Source: Pirellula sp. (GTDB lineage: Bacteria > Planctomycetota > Planctomycetia > Pirellulales > PNKZ01). From it: a stretch of 64,000 bases of DNA. The position numbers were made by a program, and so were the translations under genes. The notes under the pieces were generated by a model that was given only the letters and a program-made list of their open reading frames with translations, made no database searches and had not been told where the DNA came from. Below are positions 10,453-18,686 of this stretch, piece after piece. Location: assembly GCA_013822735.1 (NCBI GenBank), contig PNKZ01000002.1, positions 62,001 to 126,000 of the forward strand, given 5' to 3'. Each line of letters opens with the position of its first letter. Within the stretch, counting starts at the first letter, position 1.

Positions 10453-11787
10453 ATGTCGCAACATCTCTATCGTGAATCGCAAGTCCGCGTGCACGGCAAT
10501 CGCGTGATCGGGCGCCGTGAATTCTTCAAGCGCACGGCGCTGGCCGGAGCCGCCGCGGGAGCGCTCAGTTGGACCGATTGCATCTCGGCCCAAGCCGCCG
10601 ACCTGCGGAAGCGGGGCATGTCGTGCATTCTGCTCTGGATGCAGGGAGCGCCGAGCCAGTTTGAAACGTTCGATCCGAAGCCGGACCACGAAAACGGCGG
10701 CGAGACGAAGGCGATAGCTACGAACGTTTCCGGTATTCGCATTTCCGAAAACCTGCCGGAGATCGCGAAGCTCGCCGACAAGCTGGCGATTATCCGTTCG
10801 ATGTCGACAAAGGAAGGAAACCACCAGCGGGCCAGCTACATGCTGCACACGTCGTACGTGCCGACGGCCACGGTTCGGCATCCTTCGCTCGGTTCGGTCG
10901 CCGCGCACGAACTCGCGGACGCCGCTTGCGAGCTGCCGGCGTTTGTGCGCATCGGCCAAGTGCAAAACGGCGGCAACGGCGGCTACCTCGGCACCGCCTA
11001 CGATGCGTTCGACGTCGGCGGCGGGGGTGGGCGCTTCGCGGGCGCCATGGGGAGCGGCGGCGGAATGACGCCGAGCAATACCGCGATCACGACGAGCGCG
11101 GATCGCTATCGCCGCCGGTTGAACTTGCTCGATCGCTTGGAGGGGGCGGTGGAGAACCCCGCCATCGCGCAAGCCGCGGCCGATCACCGTAAGCTTTACG
11201 ACAAGGCGGCCCGGATGATCATGAGCGAGCAGATGAAGGCGTTTGAGTTGCGCGACGAGCCGCAAAGCGTGCTCGATGCTTACGGCTCCGGTGCGTTTGC
11301 TTCCGGCTGTTTGTTGGCGCGCCGGCTGATTGAAACCGGCGTGACGTTCGTCGAGGTCGGCCTCGGCACGTGGGATACGCACCAAGACAATTTCACGGCC
11401 TGCAAGGCGCTCTGCGGCCAACTCGATCGGCCCTACGCCGCGCTGTTGCGCGATCTCGAACAGCGCGGCATGCTCGACCGTACGCTCGTGGTGTGGATGG
11501 GTGAATTCGGGCGCACGCCGCGCGTCAACCCGCGCGGCGGCCGCGACCATTATCCGCGCGCTTTCAACGTCGTGCTGGCCGGCGGCGGCGTGAAAGGTGG
11601 GCAAGTCATCGGCGAAACCACGGCCGGAGGCGAAGACGTCGTCGATTCGCCGATCAGCGAGAAGGACCTGTTCCAGTCGATCTATCAGACGTTGAAGATC
11701 AACACGCACAAAGAATTCATGAGCCCGATCGGTCGCCCGATGAAGGTCGTCGAAGGGGGCGCGCCGATCCCCGGTTTGACGGTCTAG
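10453..11787 (+). CDS. DUF1501 domain protein, Tat-exported
   Basis: A 444-residue protein. It has a twin-arginine signal (GRREFFKRTALAGAAAGALS, about 19-38) and the DUF1501 core, which belongs to the alkaline-phosphatase/sulfatase-like superfamily: CILLWMQGAPSQFETFDPKP, GVTFVEVGLGTWDTHQDN, LVVWMGEFGRTPRVN and GGRDHYP. The conserved Asp/His residues in WDTHQDN and RDHYP resemble metal-binding sites of that superfamily, but no reaction has been established to my knowledge. It follows the DUF1549/DUF1553 gene, forming the standard planctomycete pair, which probably acts on the same envelope or extracellular substrate. Confidence 0.93.
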   Translation: MSQHLYRESQVRVHGNRVIGRREFFKRTALAGAAAGALSWTDCISAQAADLRKRGMSCILLWMQGAPSQFETFDPKPDHENGGETKAIATNVSGIRISENLPEIAKLADKLAIIRSMSTKEGNHQRASYMLHTSYVPTATVRHPSLGSVAAHELADAACELPAFVRIGQVQNGGNGGYLGTAYDAFDVGGGGGRFAGAMGSGGGMTPSNTAITTSADRYRRRLNLLDRLEGAVENPAIAQAAADHRKLYDKAARMIMSEQMKAFELRDEPQSVLDAYGSGAFASGCLLARRLIETGVTFVEVGLGTWDTHQDNFTACKALCGQLDRPYAALLRDLEQRGMLDRTLVVWMGEFGRTPRVNPRGGRDHYPRAFNVVLAGGGVKGGQVIGETTAGGEDVVDSPISEKDLFQSIYQTLKINTHKEFMSPIGRPMKVVEGGAPIPGLTV

Positions 11788-11820
11788 GACCCGATTGCTT
11801 CTGCGCGGAGGCGGCGCAAG

Positions 11821-13866
11821 CTATTTGCCGTCGCCGACGAGCGCTTCGTTCTTATAGATCGGCAAATGCCGGTAGTACACTTCGAGCGTGCACACGGCCA
11901 GCGATGTCATGTAGAGCCGGCCTCCCATGAGGTCGTGATTTCCTTCCGGCTTCCAACTGCCGAGCTGATGCCCTTCTTTGTCCTGCAGTTCGATCAACAG
12001 CGGCCGCATGCGCTCGTTCCACTTTTTCCAACGTTCGCCGCCGATATGGTGCATCGCCTGCGTGGCGTAATACCAGTAGTACATGTTCGAGTCGTTTGCT
12101 TCCGGCAGATGATTTTTGAGGAGCCAGTCGGCGCCATGTAGCAGCGGAGGGAAGTCGGAGCGCCAGCCGGAGTAGAGCCGACAGAGCAAGCCTTCGGCCG
12201 TCATGGTTTCCGTCGCGCGCGATTGCGGCATGTAGCTGAAGCGCCCTTGCGTATCGCTTTCTTGCACGCTTTTGAGAAACCCATTGCTCGAGCGGAAAGT
12301 CTTTTCCGGCACGGTCAATCCGCCCATCTTGGCGCTGCGCAGAGCCATGAGTTGCCAGCCTACGACGCTCGTATCGCCGGACTGACCCGGATAGTATCGC
12401 CAGCCCCCAGCCGAGTGCTGCGCCTCGACGATGAAGTCCACCGCCTTCTGAGCCGGGATCCGTAATTTCGAATCATGCGTGAGTGCGTAGGCTTCGCAGA
12501 GCGCCATGGTCGCCTGACCATGCGCATACATGCCCGTATTGCCGAAGACGCGATCTCCCATGAGGCTGCCGCTGTCGGCCTGATTGGCTACGAGCCAATC
12601 TAGTCCCCTTTGCACTTCCGTTTTGTATTCGCAATCGACGCGGTGCGTGTAGCCCGCACCGAGGAACGGCAAGAGCGCGAGGCCTGTTCCCGCGGTGTCG
12701 CTCGGCACGCCGATGTCGACGCATTGACCGCGGCATTCGGCGGCGCGGTGAAAGTTGTCGAGGCTCCACGAGCCGTCGCTGTTTTGATGCTTGGCGAGCC
12801 AACGAAGCCCCATGGCGACGGCGATTTCCGAACGATCGTTGCCACCTTCGATGTTGAGGAGTCGCGAGCGCACGCGCGGGTCGCGGCCGGCTAAGAGCGT
12901 GCCCGCCGTCGGGCTTCCGACTCCGGCGGCCGCGGAGATCGGCAAGTTCGCAAGCGCCGATTCTTCCACCTTCTTGCGCAAGTCGGCAAGATCGGCTTGC
13001 GGCAGCGCTCTCTCTTGCAGCTTCTTTCCGATGTCCGGCTTGGCGACAATCGGGGAAATCGGTTGTGGGCCGAGCGGGTCTTTCTTCAGCGTCTTCACGA
13101 CGACCGCGGCTCCCTTCGGCCCGCCGCCGTCGTCGGGCATTACCTGCGCTTCGATAATCATCACGCGCGGTCGCTCCGGCATGGGATAGAGCAGCAGGCC
13201 GAGGAAGATGATGATGAGCATGTTGACCAGCGCGCTGGCCAAACAGGCGATGACTAACTCCCAGGGGAAACGCCACGCGGCCTCCTGAGCAGCCGCGACC
13301 GTTTTCGAACGGCGCGGCAAGCGCGGGGGTTGCGGCAGCACGCTTGCTTGAAGCCGGGGGACCGGCACGCTCGGCGGCGGTTCCGTGCGTACGGGCTCCG
13401 CGCGCAGCGGCGCTTCACGAACGGGTTCCGCGACCAATACCTCGGCGATGAGCTTCGGCGCCGGAGCAGGCTTGACGCCCGGCGCGCCGAGTATCGGCAA
13501 CGGTTTCAAATCGGGACGTGGGAGCGGCGGCCGAACCGGCTGCGTCCAGGCGGTATTCGGAGCTTCGCGTCGCGCGGTCGGCGCGCCGACGCTTTCACGA
13601 TTCGCTAACAATTCCTGCGCCTGCCGTTCTTGCTCTTCCGTGAGTTCGACCTGAGCGCCGCACATGCGGCATTCGGCCAGCGCCAGCCAAAGGCGAATGC
13701 TCATCGGCGCGCCGCAATCCGGGCAGGCGCACGAGAGAACTTCCCCGTCGAGCCAAATTTGCGAGGCTGCCGCCGAATGGCGCGATGCCGGCTTCATCGA
13801 TTTTGCGAACGAGTCGCCGACGTCGAGACGATCGGCGGACGAATCGCGGCCGGCAACCGACGACAT
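11821..13866 (-). CDS. Membrane-anchored zinc-ribbon protein with terpene-cyclase-like (prenyltransferase/squalene oxidase repeat) domain
   Basis: Starting at ATG 13866 (681 residues), with AGGGGCGG upstream as ribosome site. The N-terminal cytoplasmic part has a zinc ribbon (C48-x2-C51 ... C66-x2-C69) and a proline-rich linker (about 100-185). A single membrane helix lies at about 203-227. The C-terminal half contains alpha-alpha toroid repeats such as GLRWLAKHQNSDGSWS, GLDWLVANQADSGS and FIVEAQHSAGGWRYY. These resemble the squalene-cyclase/prenyltransferase fold, but I do not see a DxDD motif, so cyclase activity is doubtful. It is divergent from the moxR operon and shares a promoter region with it. 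Confidence 0.85.
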   Translation of the reverse strand: MSSVAGRDSSADRLDVGDSFAKSMKPASRHSAAASQIWLDGEVLSCACPDCGAPMSIRLWLALAECRMCGAQVELTEEQERQAQELLANRESVGAPTARREAPNTAWTQPVRPPLPRPDLKPLPILGAPGVKPAPAPKLIAEVLVAEPVREAPLRAEPVRTEPPPSVPVPRLQASVLPQPPRLPRRSKTVAAAQEAAWRFPWELVIACLASALVNMLIIIFLGLLLYPMPERPRVMIIEAQVMPDDGGGPKGAAVVVKTLKKDPLGPQPISPIVAKPDIGKKLQERALPQADLADLRKKVEESALANLPISAAAGVGSPTAGTLLAGRDPRVRSRLLNIEGGNDRSEIAVAMGLRWLAKHQNSDGSWSLDNFHRAAECRGQCVDIGVPSDTAGTGLALLPFLGAGYTHRVDCEYKTEVQRGLDWLVANQADSGSLMGDRVFGNTGMYAHGQATMALCEAYALTHDSKLRIPAQKAVDFIVEAQHSAGGWRYYPGQSGDTSVVGWQLMALRSAKMGGLTVPEKTFRSSNGFLKSVQESDTQGRFSYMPQSRATETMTAEGLLCRLYSGWRSDFPPLLHGADWLLKNHLPEANDSNMYYWYYATQAMHHIGGERWKKWNERMRPLLIELQDKEGHQLGSWKPEGNHDLMGGRLYMTSLAVCTLEVYYRHLPIYKNEALVGDGK

Positions 13867-13913
13867 GGCTAGGCCGCCCCTGAACTGGTGCGAAGTAAGA
13901 AATGTATTGTCAG

Positions 13914-13941
13914 TGTATACCCGTCGACCGGCCGGCGGCAA
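13914..13941 (-). promoter_or_regulatory. Candidate sigma-70 promoter for the terpene-cyclase-like gene
   Basis: Read on the minus strand: TTGCCG, 16-base spacer, TATACA, about 48 bases before the ATG at 13866. The match is good but untested. Confidence 0.45.
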
Positions 13942-13964
13942 CATTTGGAAACCGCCCCGATCAA

Positions 13965-13992
13965 TTGTCGCCGTGAGACAATCGGGTACACT
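13965..13992 (+). promoter_or_regulatory. Candidate sigma-70 promoter for the moxR operon
   Basis: TTGTCG, 16-base spacer, TACACT. It overlaps an imperfect palindrome (CAATTGTCG / GAGACAATCG) that could be an operator. It lies about 190 bases before the moxR ATG, leaving a long untranslated leader with no obvious small gene. Confidence 0.42.
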
Positions 13993-14184
13993 GAATCCCC
14001 GGGGACCGCTGCGAGGTTCGTTGCCGCGCGTGGTGTCGCTATTCGGTTTGAAAAGCCCCCAGCTTTCCCTTTCGACGCCGAATTGCCGGTCTATTTTGCC
14101 GTCGCTCCGCCGCCTTCGTTCGGGGTTGCCTGCCGCCCTCGGACCGTCGCCTTGCGGTCGCCGCTTGCTACAAAAGGTTCAGGA

Positions 14185-15126
14185 ATGTCGCCGGAATTGC
14201 AAGAGATCGTCGCCGCGCTCGAAGAAAACATGGGGCGCGTGGTGCTGGGCAAACGGGACGTCGTCCGGCTCTGCATCGTCGCTTTGCTCGCCGGCGAACA
14301 TATCCTCTTGGAAGACGTGCCGGGGGTCGGGAAAACGCTCATCGGCAAGGCCTTGGCGAAGAGCGTCGACGCGCGCTTTGCCCGACTTCAATTTACGCCG
14401 GACCTGCTGCCGAGCGACATCATCGGCAGCAGCATCTTTAACGCGCAGTCCAACGAGTTTGTCTACAGCCAAGGTCCGATTTTCGCCAACGTGGTCTTGG
14501 CCGACGAAATCAATCGAACGACCCCTCGAACACAAAGCGCGCTGCTCGAGGCGATGAGCGACAATCAGGTCTCCGCCGACGGACACACCTACCCGCTGCC
14601 GAAGCCGTTTTTAGTAATCGCGACCCAGAACCCGTTTGAGTTTGAGGGAACGTACCCCCTGCCGGAAAGCCAACTCGATCGCTTTTTGCTCCGGACGAGC
14701 GTCGGCTATCCGGAACGGGAAGACGAACTCCGAGTGCTCACGAGCCATCGGCGCGGCGAACCGGTCGAGGAACTTCGTCCGGTGATTGATACGGCCCAAG
14801 TGAACAGGATGCAAGAAGCGGTGCGCGCTATTACCGTCGACGACTCGATCCACGAGTACTTGCTCGATCTTGTCGAGGCGACGCGCCGCTGCGATGAGCT
14901 GCAGGTGGGCGTCAGCACGCGCGGGGCGCTGGCGCTCTATCGCGCTGCGCAGAGCTTGGCTTTTATCGAAGGACGCGAGTTCGTCATTCCGGACGACGTC
15001 AAGCGCTTGGCCGTGCCGGTTTTGGCGCACCGCGTGATCGCGAAAGGTTTTCTACACGGCAACAGCCGCGACCATTTGGAAAACATCATTCAGCGTTTGT
15101 TGGGAGAAGTCGCCGTTCCGCAGTAG
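14185..15126 (+). CDS. MoxR-family AAA ATPase
   Basis: A 313-residue AAA+ ATPase. Walker A is at 46-51 (PGVGKT), Walker B is VVLADEINR, and sensor-type motifs follow (FLVIATQNPFEFEGTYPLPE; QLDRFLLR). The frame is open upstream to 13888, but the ATG at 14185 is preceded by AAAAGG/AGGA, and MoxR proteins start this way (MSPELQEIVAALEENMGRVVLGK is the usual beginning, here shown in part). MoxR ATPases act as chaperones for assembly of protein complexes, usually with a DUF58 protein, which is the next gene. Confidence 0.95.
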   Translation: MSPELQEIVAALEENMGRVVLGKRDVVRLCIVALLAGEHILLEDVPGVGKTLIGKALAKSVDARFARLQFTPDLLPSDIIGSSIFNAQSNEFVYSQGPIFANVVLADEINRTTPRTQSALLEAMSDNQVSADGHTYPLPKPFLVIATQNPFEFEGTYPLPESQLDRFLLRTSVGYPEREDELRVLTSHRRGEPVEELRPVIDTAQVNRMQEAVRAITVDDSIHEYLLDLVEATRRCDELQVGVSTRGALALYRAAQSLAFIEGREFVIPDDVKRLAVPVLAHRVIAKGFLHGNSRDHLENIIQRLLGEVAVPQ

Positions 15127-15155
15127 GTTTTCCACTTTTGTCACGGTTCGGCGTT

Positions 15156-16337
15156 ATGCGTCGCCTCCATCACATGTCGATTTCGCGGGAGGGGTTAATC
15201 TACCTCGCCGTGATGGGCGTCATTCTCACGGCGGCGATTATTCGGCAGATCAATCTCTTGATGCTGCTTTACGGCGTGTTGGCCGGACCGCTTTTGATCT
15301 CTTGGAGCTTGGTCCGACGGACGCTCAAAGGGCTCGACGTCGCCCGCAAGCTGCCGAAGACGGTCATGGCCGGAGAACGGTTTTGCGTCGAGCTGGTGGT
15401 GACGAACGCCAAGCGGCGCAGCAGTTTCGCGGTCACGGCACGCGACGAAATGCTACGTCGCGAATCGGGCGCCAAGCCGATCGGAACCGAGGTCTATTTT
15501 CCGTACGTGCCGCCGAAGGAGAGCCGAGCGGCGACCTATGTCGGCGTGCTCGAAGACCGCGGCGCCTACGACTTCCAACCGATCAAGATTTCCACGCGCT
15601 TTCCCCTCGGCTTGCTGCGCACGATGTTGCGGATCGAGAAGCCGCAGCGCTTGCTGGTGCTGCCGCGCGTCGGCAAGCTCGCGCCGCAATGGCAGCGGTT
15701 GTGGAAGGCGGATGAAGATGCCGTCGGCGGACCACGACGACGCGGCGGCTTGCAAGAAGGAGATTTCTACGGGCTGCGCGAATGGCGCTCCGGGGATGCC
15801 CGCAGCCGAATTCATTGGCGAACATCCGCCCGCCGACAGGCGCTGACCGTGCGGCAGTATGAGCGGAAGCGGCAATTGATCGTGACGCTCGTGATCGACC
15901 TGTGGCAACCGGAAAAGCCTTCCGCCGACGACCGTCGGCTGGTGGAAGAGGTGGTGAGCATGGCCGCCACGGTCGCCGCCGAAGTGTGCCGCGAGGGAGG
16001 GCGAATGTTCACCATGGAGATCGTCGGCAAGACGACGCGCAGCGTCCGCGCCGCATCGTCGCCGCAGGCCTTGGAGGAATCGCTCAAGAATTTGGCCCAG
16101 GCCGAGGCGACGTCCAACGATCGCCTCGGCGCGGCTTTGGAGACGACCTTTGCGCAGTTGCGCGCCGGGGCCAACGTGTTGATCGTGGGGACGAGAAAGC
16201 TGACGCTTGACGATGCCGCTCAGTTTCCGCAACTGGCCGCTCGGCCCGACATTCGCGCCTGGGTGGGGCGTGCGGCGACGTTGACGCCGAACGACCCGCT
16301 TTGGCGACAGCTCTATCGGCGGGGGGAATCGCCGTGA
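15156..16337 (+). CDS. DUF58 domain-containing protein
   Basis: About 393 residues from ATG 15156; a start at 15174 or a TTG at 15138 is also possible. Two adjacent hydrophobic segments lie near the N-terminus (LIYLAVMGVILTAAIIR; LLMLLYGVLAGPLLISW). The DUF58 signature is clear (GLREWRSGDARSRIHWR), followed by a von Willebrand-A-like region. Partner of MoxR and of the transglutaminase-like protein downstream, whose start codon overlaps this stop by 4 bases. Function unknown beyond the general MoxR-DUF58 association. Confidence 0.92.
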   Translation: MRRLHHMSISREGLIYLAVMGVILTAAIIRQINLLMLLYGVLAGPLLISWSLVRRTLKGLDVARKLPKTVMAGERFCVELVVTNAKRRSSFAVTARDEMLRRESGAKPIGTEVYFPYVPPKESRAATYVGVLEDRGAYDFQPIKISTRFPLGLLRTMLRIEKPQRLLVLPRVGKLAPQWQRLWKADEDAVGGPRRRGGLQEGDFYGLREWRSGDARSRIHWRTSARRQALTVRQYERKRQLIVTLVIDLWQPEKPSADDRRLVEEVVSMAATVAAEVCREGGRMFTMEIVGKTTRSVRAASSPQALEESLKNLAQAEATSNDRLGAALETTFAQLRAGANVLIVGTRKLTLDDAAQFPQLAARPDIRAWVGRAATLTPNDPLWRQLYRRGESP

Positions 16338-18664
16338 GAATCGAACGTTCCCTCCAGGTTTGTTCGGCGGCGCTGTCTTGTATCGGCACGGTGATGCTCG
16401 GCGTCGGCGAAGAGAACTACACGCTCGTCGTCGTCTCGATCATCGTCTCCGTGGCGTCGCTCGTGCTCTGCGATCGCTTACGTTGGATTCAAATTAATAA
16501 TCTTGTTTCGAACATCGCTTCGGTTGCCGTGTTGATCTTCGCCGTCGTGCTGGCCGGTTCGAAAGAGTCGGACCAGCGCGTATTGATCATGGCAGAGCTG
16601 ATGGCGCATTTGCAGTTTATCCTGCAATTCAAGGCGAAGACGGTACGAAACTATTGGCTGCTGGCGATGGTGAGTTTCCTGCAGACCTCGGTCGCCGCGG
16701 CTTTGCAAACGGGGCTCGCTTTCGCGGTGTTGCTCGTCGTTTACTTGTTTTGGGCGTTGTTCTTCCTCGGCATTTTCTACCTGTATCGCGAGCAGTTGCG
16801 TCACTCCGGCGACGCCGCCGCAAAACTGAAGCCTTCCCGGCGAAACGACTTCGTCTCCCGGCCGGCCTCGGAAGGAATGCTCGACGGCGCATCGCGCGAG
16901 TTTTCGCGCCGCATGATCGGTCTGGCGTTCGGCACGCTCGCGATGGCGACGCTGTTGTTCGTCGCCGTCCCGCGCATCGGCAAGACGGGCTGGGAGCCGG
17001 TCTCGATTGTGGAGACGCGTACCGTCGGGTTCTCCACGGAAATCAAACTGGGGTCCGGCGGACAAGTGATCGAAGATCCGGAAGTGGTCATGCAGGTGCG
17101 TTTCTTCGACTATCGCACCGACGCGCCGTTGCAGATTGACGGCGACGTCTACATGCGCGGCACCGCGGTGATGGAATATGCCGACGGGAATTGGAAACGA
17201 GGGAACTTGCGTCCCTTTTTCCGGAACGGACTCCCCCCGATTACCGAATTGGCATCCGATCAGGGGCTGATTCGCCAAAAAATCGCGATCGAACCGCTCT
17301 CGCGCAACGTGGTGTTTTCCTGCTACCCGGCGTTTACCGATCGGGTTGAGGAATCGAGGCAAATGTTCTTCCATCAGCCGCTGCTCGGCCAGATCACACG
17401 GGTCGAACCGCTGCGCACCAAGCGCTTCGAGTATGAGATCGTGACGCCCGCGTTTCAACGAATGCGGCAGGGAGCGATTGTGCCGTCGTTTCGCACGATT
17501 TACGACGAAGAGGAGTTTCTGGACATGCCGGCGGCGCGCGACGGTCGCGATCCGCTGGCGGGCCTTAAGCAAACGGCCTTGCAACTCGTCGCCGATATTC
17601 CTGCCGGCAACATTTTCCAACGCGCCAAGCGATTGGAAAGCTACTTTCGCGATTCCGGGCGATTTCAATATTCGCTCGATCCGCTGGAACGTCCGCAAGG
17701 TGTTGACCCGGTGGAGGACTTCGTCGTCGATCGTCCGCAGGGGCATTGCGAGTATTTCGCCGGCGGACTTGCGCTGATGTTGCGCGCCGTCGGGATTCCG
17801 TCGCGCGTCGTGCTCGGCTACCGCGGCGGGCAGTACAACGTCGTCGGCGGTTTTTACGAGTTTCAACAATTGCATGCCCATTCGTGGGTCGAGGCCTATT
17901 TGCCGCCGAGTGAAGTGCCGCTCGACCGGCTGATGGAAACGCCGGGGCTGATTCCGCCGGCGGAAAAATACGGCGCTTGGTTGCAACTCGACGGCACCGC
18001 GCCGACGTCGTTCAGTACGACCGCCGTGGCGAATACCACTTGGAGCCATATCCAGCAAGGACTCGACTACGTTCGCTTCCTCTGGGTGAACTACGTGATC
18101 GGCATGGATTCGGCCCGGCAATTCGAGTCGGTATACGGCCCGGTGACGGCGACGATGACTGAAGTGACGAAGCGGATCACGGATCGGTCATTCTGGAACG
18201 ATTGGCGCCGCCGCGCGGCGGGCGGGCTTCGAGCGCTCGCGACGCCGTGGGGAGCGCTTCTGCTGATGCTCGGCGCCGGTTTGACTTTCGCGCTGGTGCG
18301 GGTCATGACGAGGTTCCGACGTCGAAGTACCGATGTGCGCAAGGGCCCGACCAAGCGACCGCGGCGGATGGCGCCGCCGACGGAGGAGTTCTACCTGCGC
18401 TTGGAACGGCTGCTGACGCGGCATTCGATCGTCCGAACCGCCGATCAAACGCCGCGCGAGTGGGCATTGGCGGCCGGCGGCGAACTTTCGGAACTGGCTC
18501 ACACGCGCTCGGCGGCGCCGCTGCCGCGGCGGATCGTCGACTACTATTACCGCGTGCGGTTCGGGAATCGACCGCTCGATGCCGTGGAGCATTCCGAGGT
18601 CGAGCAAGCGCTGGTGACGCTCGAACAAGCGATGACGCCGCCCGACAAGCCGCAGCGACGCTAA
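16334..18664 (+). CDS. TgpA-like transmembrane transglutaminase (DUF3488 + transglutaminase core)
   Basis: Starts at GTG 16334, overlapping the DUF58 stop, with GGGGGGAAT as ribosome site (776 residues). The first about 200 residues contain several membrane helices (DUF3488). The extracytoplasmic core has the papain-like triad: C472 (GHCEYFAGG), H516 (HAHSWVEAY) and D553 (LQLDGTAP). A further membrane helix near 643-662 is followed by a cytoplasmic DUF4129-like tail. This three-gene order is the common MoxR-DUF58-TgpA operon; the Pseudomonas TgpA is essential and acts in the periplasm. It probably cross-links or cleaves an envelope substrate here; the target is unknown. Confidence 0.93.
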   Translation: MRIERSLQVCSAALSCIGTVMLGVGEENYTLVVVSIIVSVASLVLCDRLRWIQINNLVSNIASVAVLIFAVVLAGSKESDQRVLIMAELMAHLQFILQFKAKTVRNYWLLAMVSFLQTSVAAALQTGLAFAVLLVVYLFWALFFLGIFYLYREQLRHSGDAAAKLKPSRRNDFVSRPASEGMLDGASREFSRRMIGLAFGTLAMATLLFVAVPRIGKTGWEPVSIVETRTVGFSTEIKLGSGGQVIEDPEVVMQVRFFDYRTDAPLQIDGDVYMRGTAVMEYADGNWKRGNLRPFFRNGLPPITELASDQGLIRQKIAIEPLSRNVVFSCYPAFTDRVEESRQMFFHQPLLGQITRVEPLRTKRFEYEIVTPAFQRMRQGAIVPSFRTIYDEEEFLDMPAARDGRDPLAGLKQTALQLVADIPAGNIFQRAKRLESYFRDSGRFQYSLDPLERPQGVDPVEDFVVDRPQGHCEYFAGGLALMLRAVGIPSRVVLGYRGGQYNVVGGFYEFQQLHAHSWVEAYLPPSEVPLDRLMETPGLIPPAEKYGAWLQLDGTAPTSFSTTAVANTTWSHIQQGLDYVRFLWVNYVIGMDSARQFESVYGPVTATMTEVTKRITDRSFWNDWRRRAAGGLRALATPWGALLLMLGAGLTFALVRVMTRFRRRSTDVRKGPTKRPRRMAPPTEEFYLRLERLLTRHSIVRTADQTPREWALAAGGELSELAHTRSAAPLPRRIVDYYYRVRFGNRPLDAVEHSEVEQALVTLEQAMTPPDKPQRR

Positions 18665-18686
18665 GGGTTTGTCGAACCGGCAGGCG

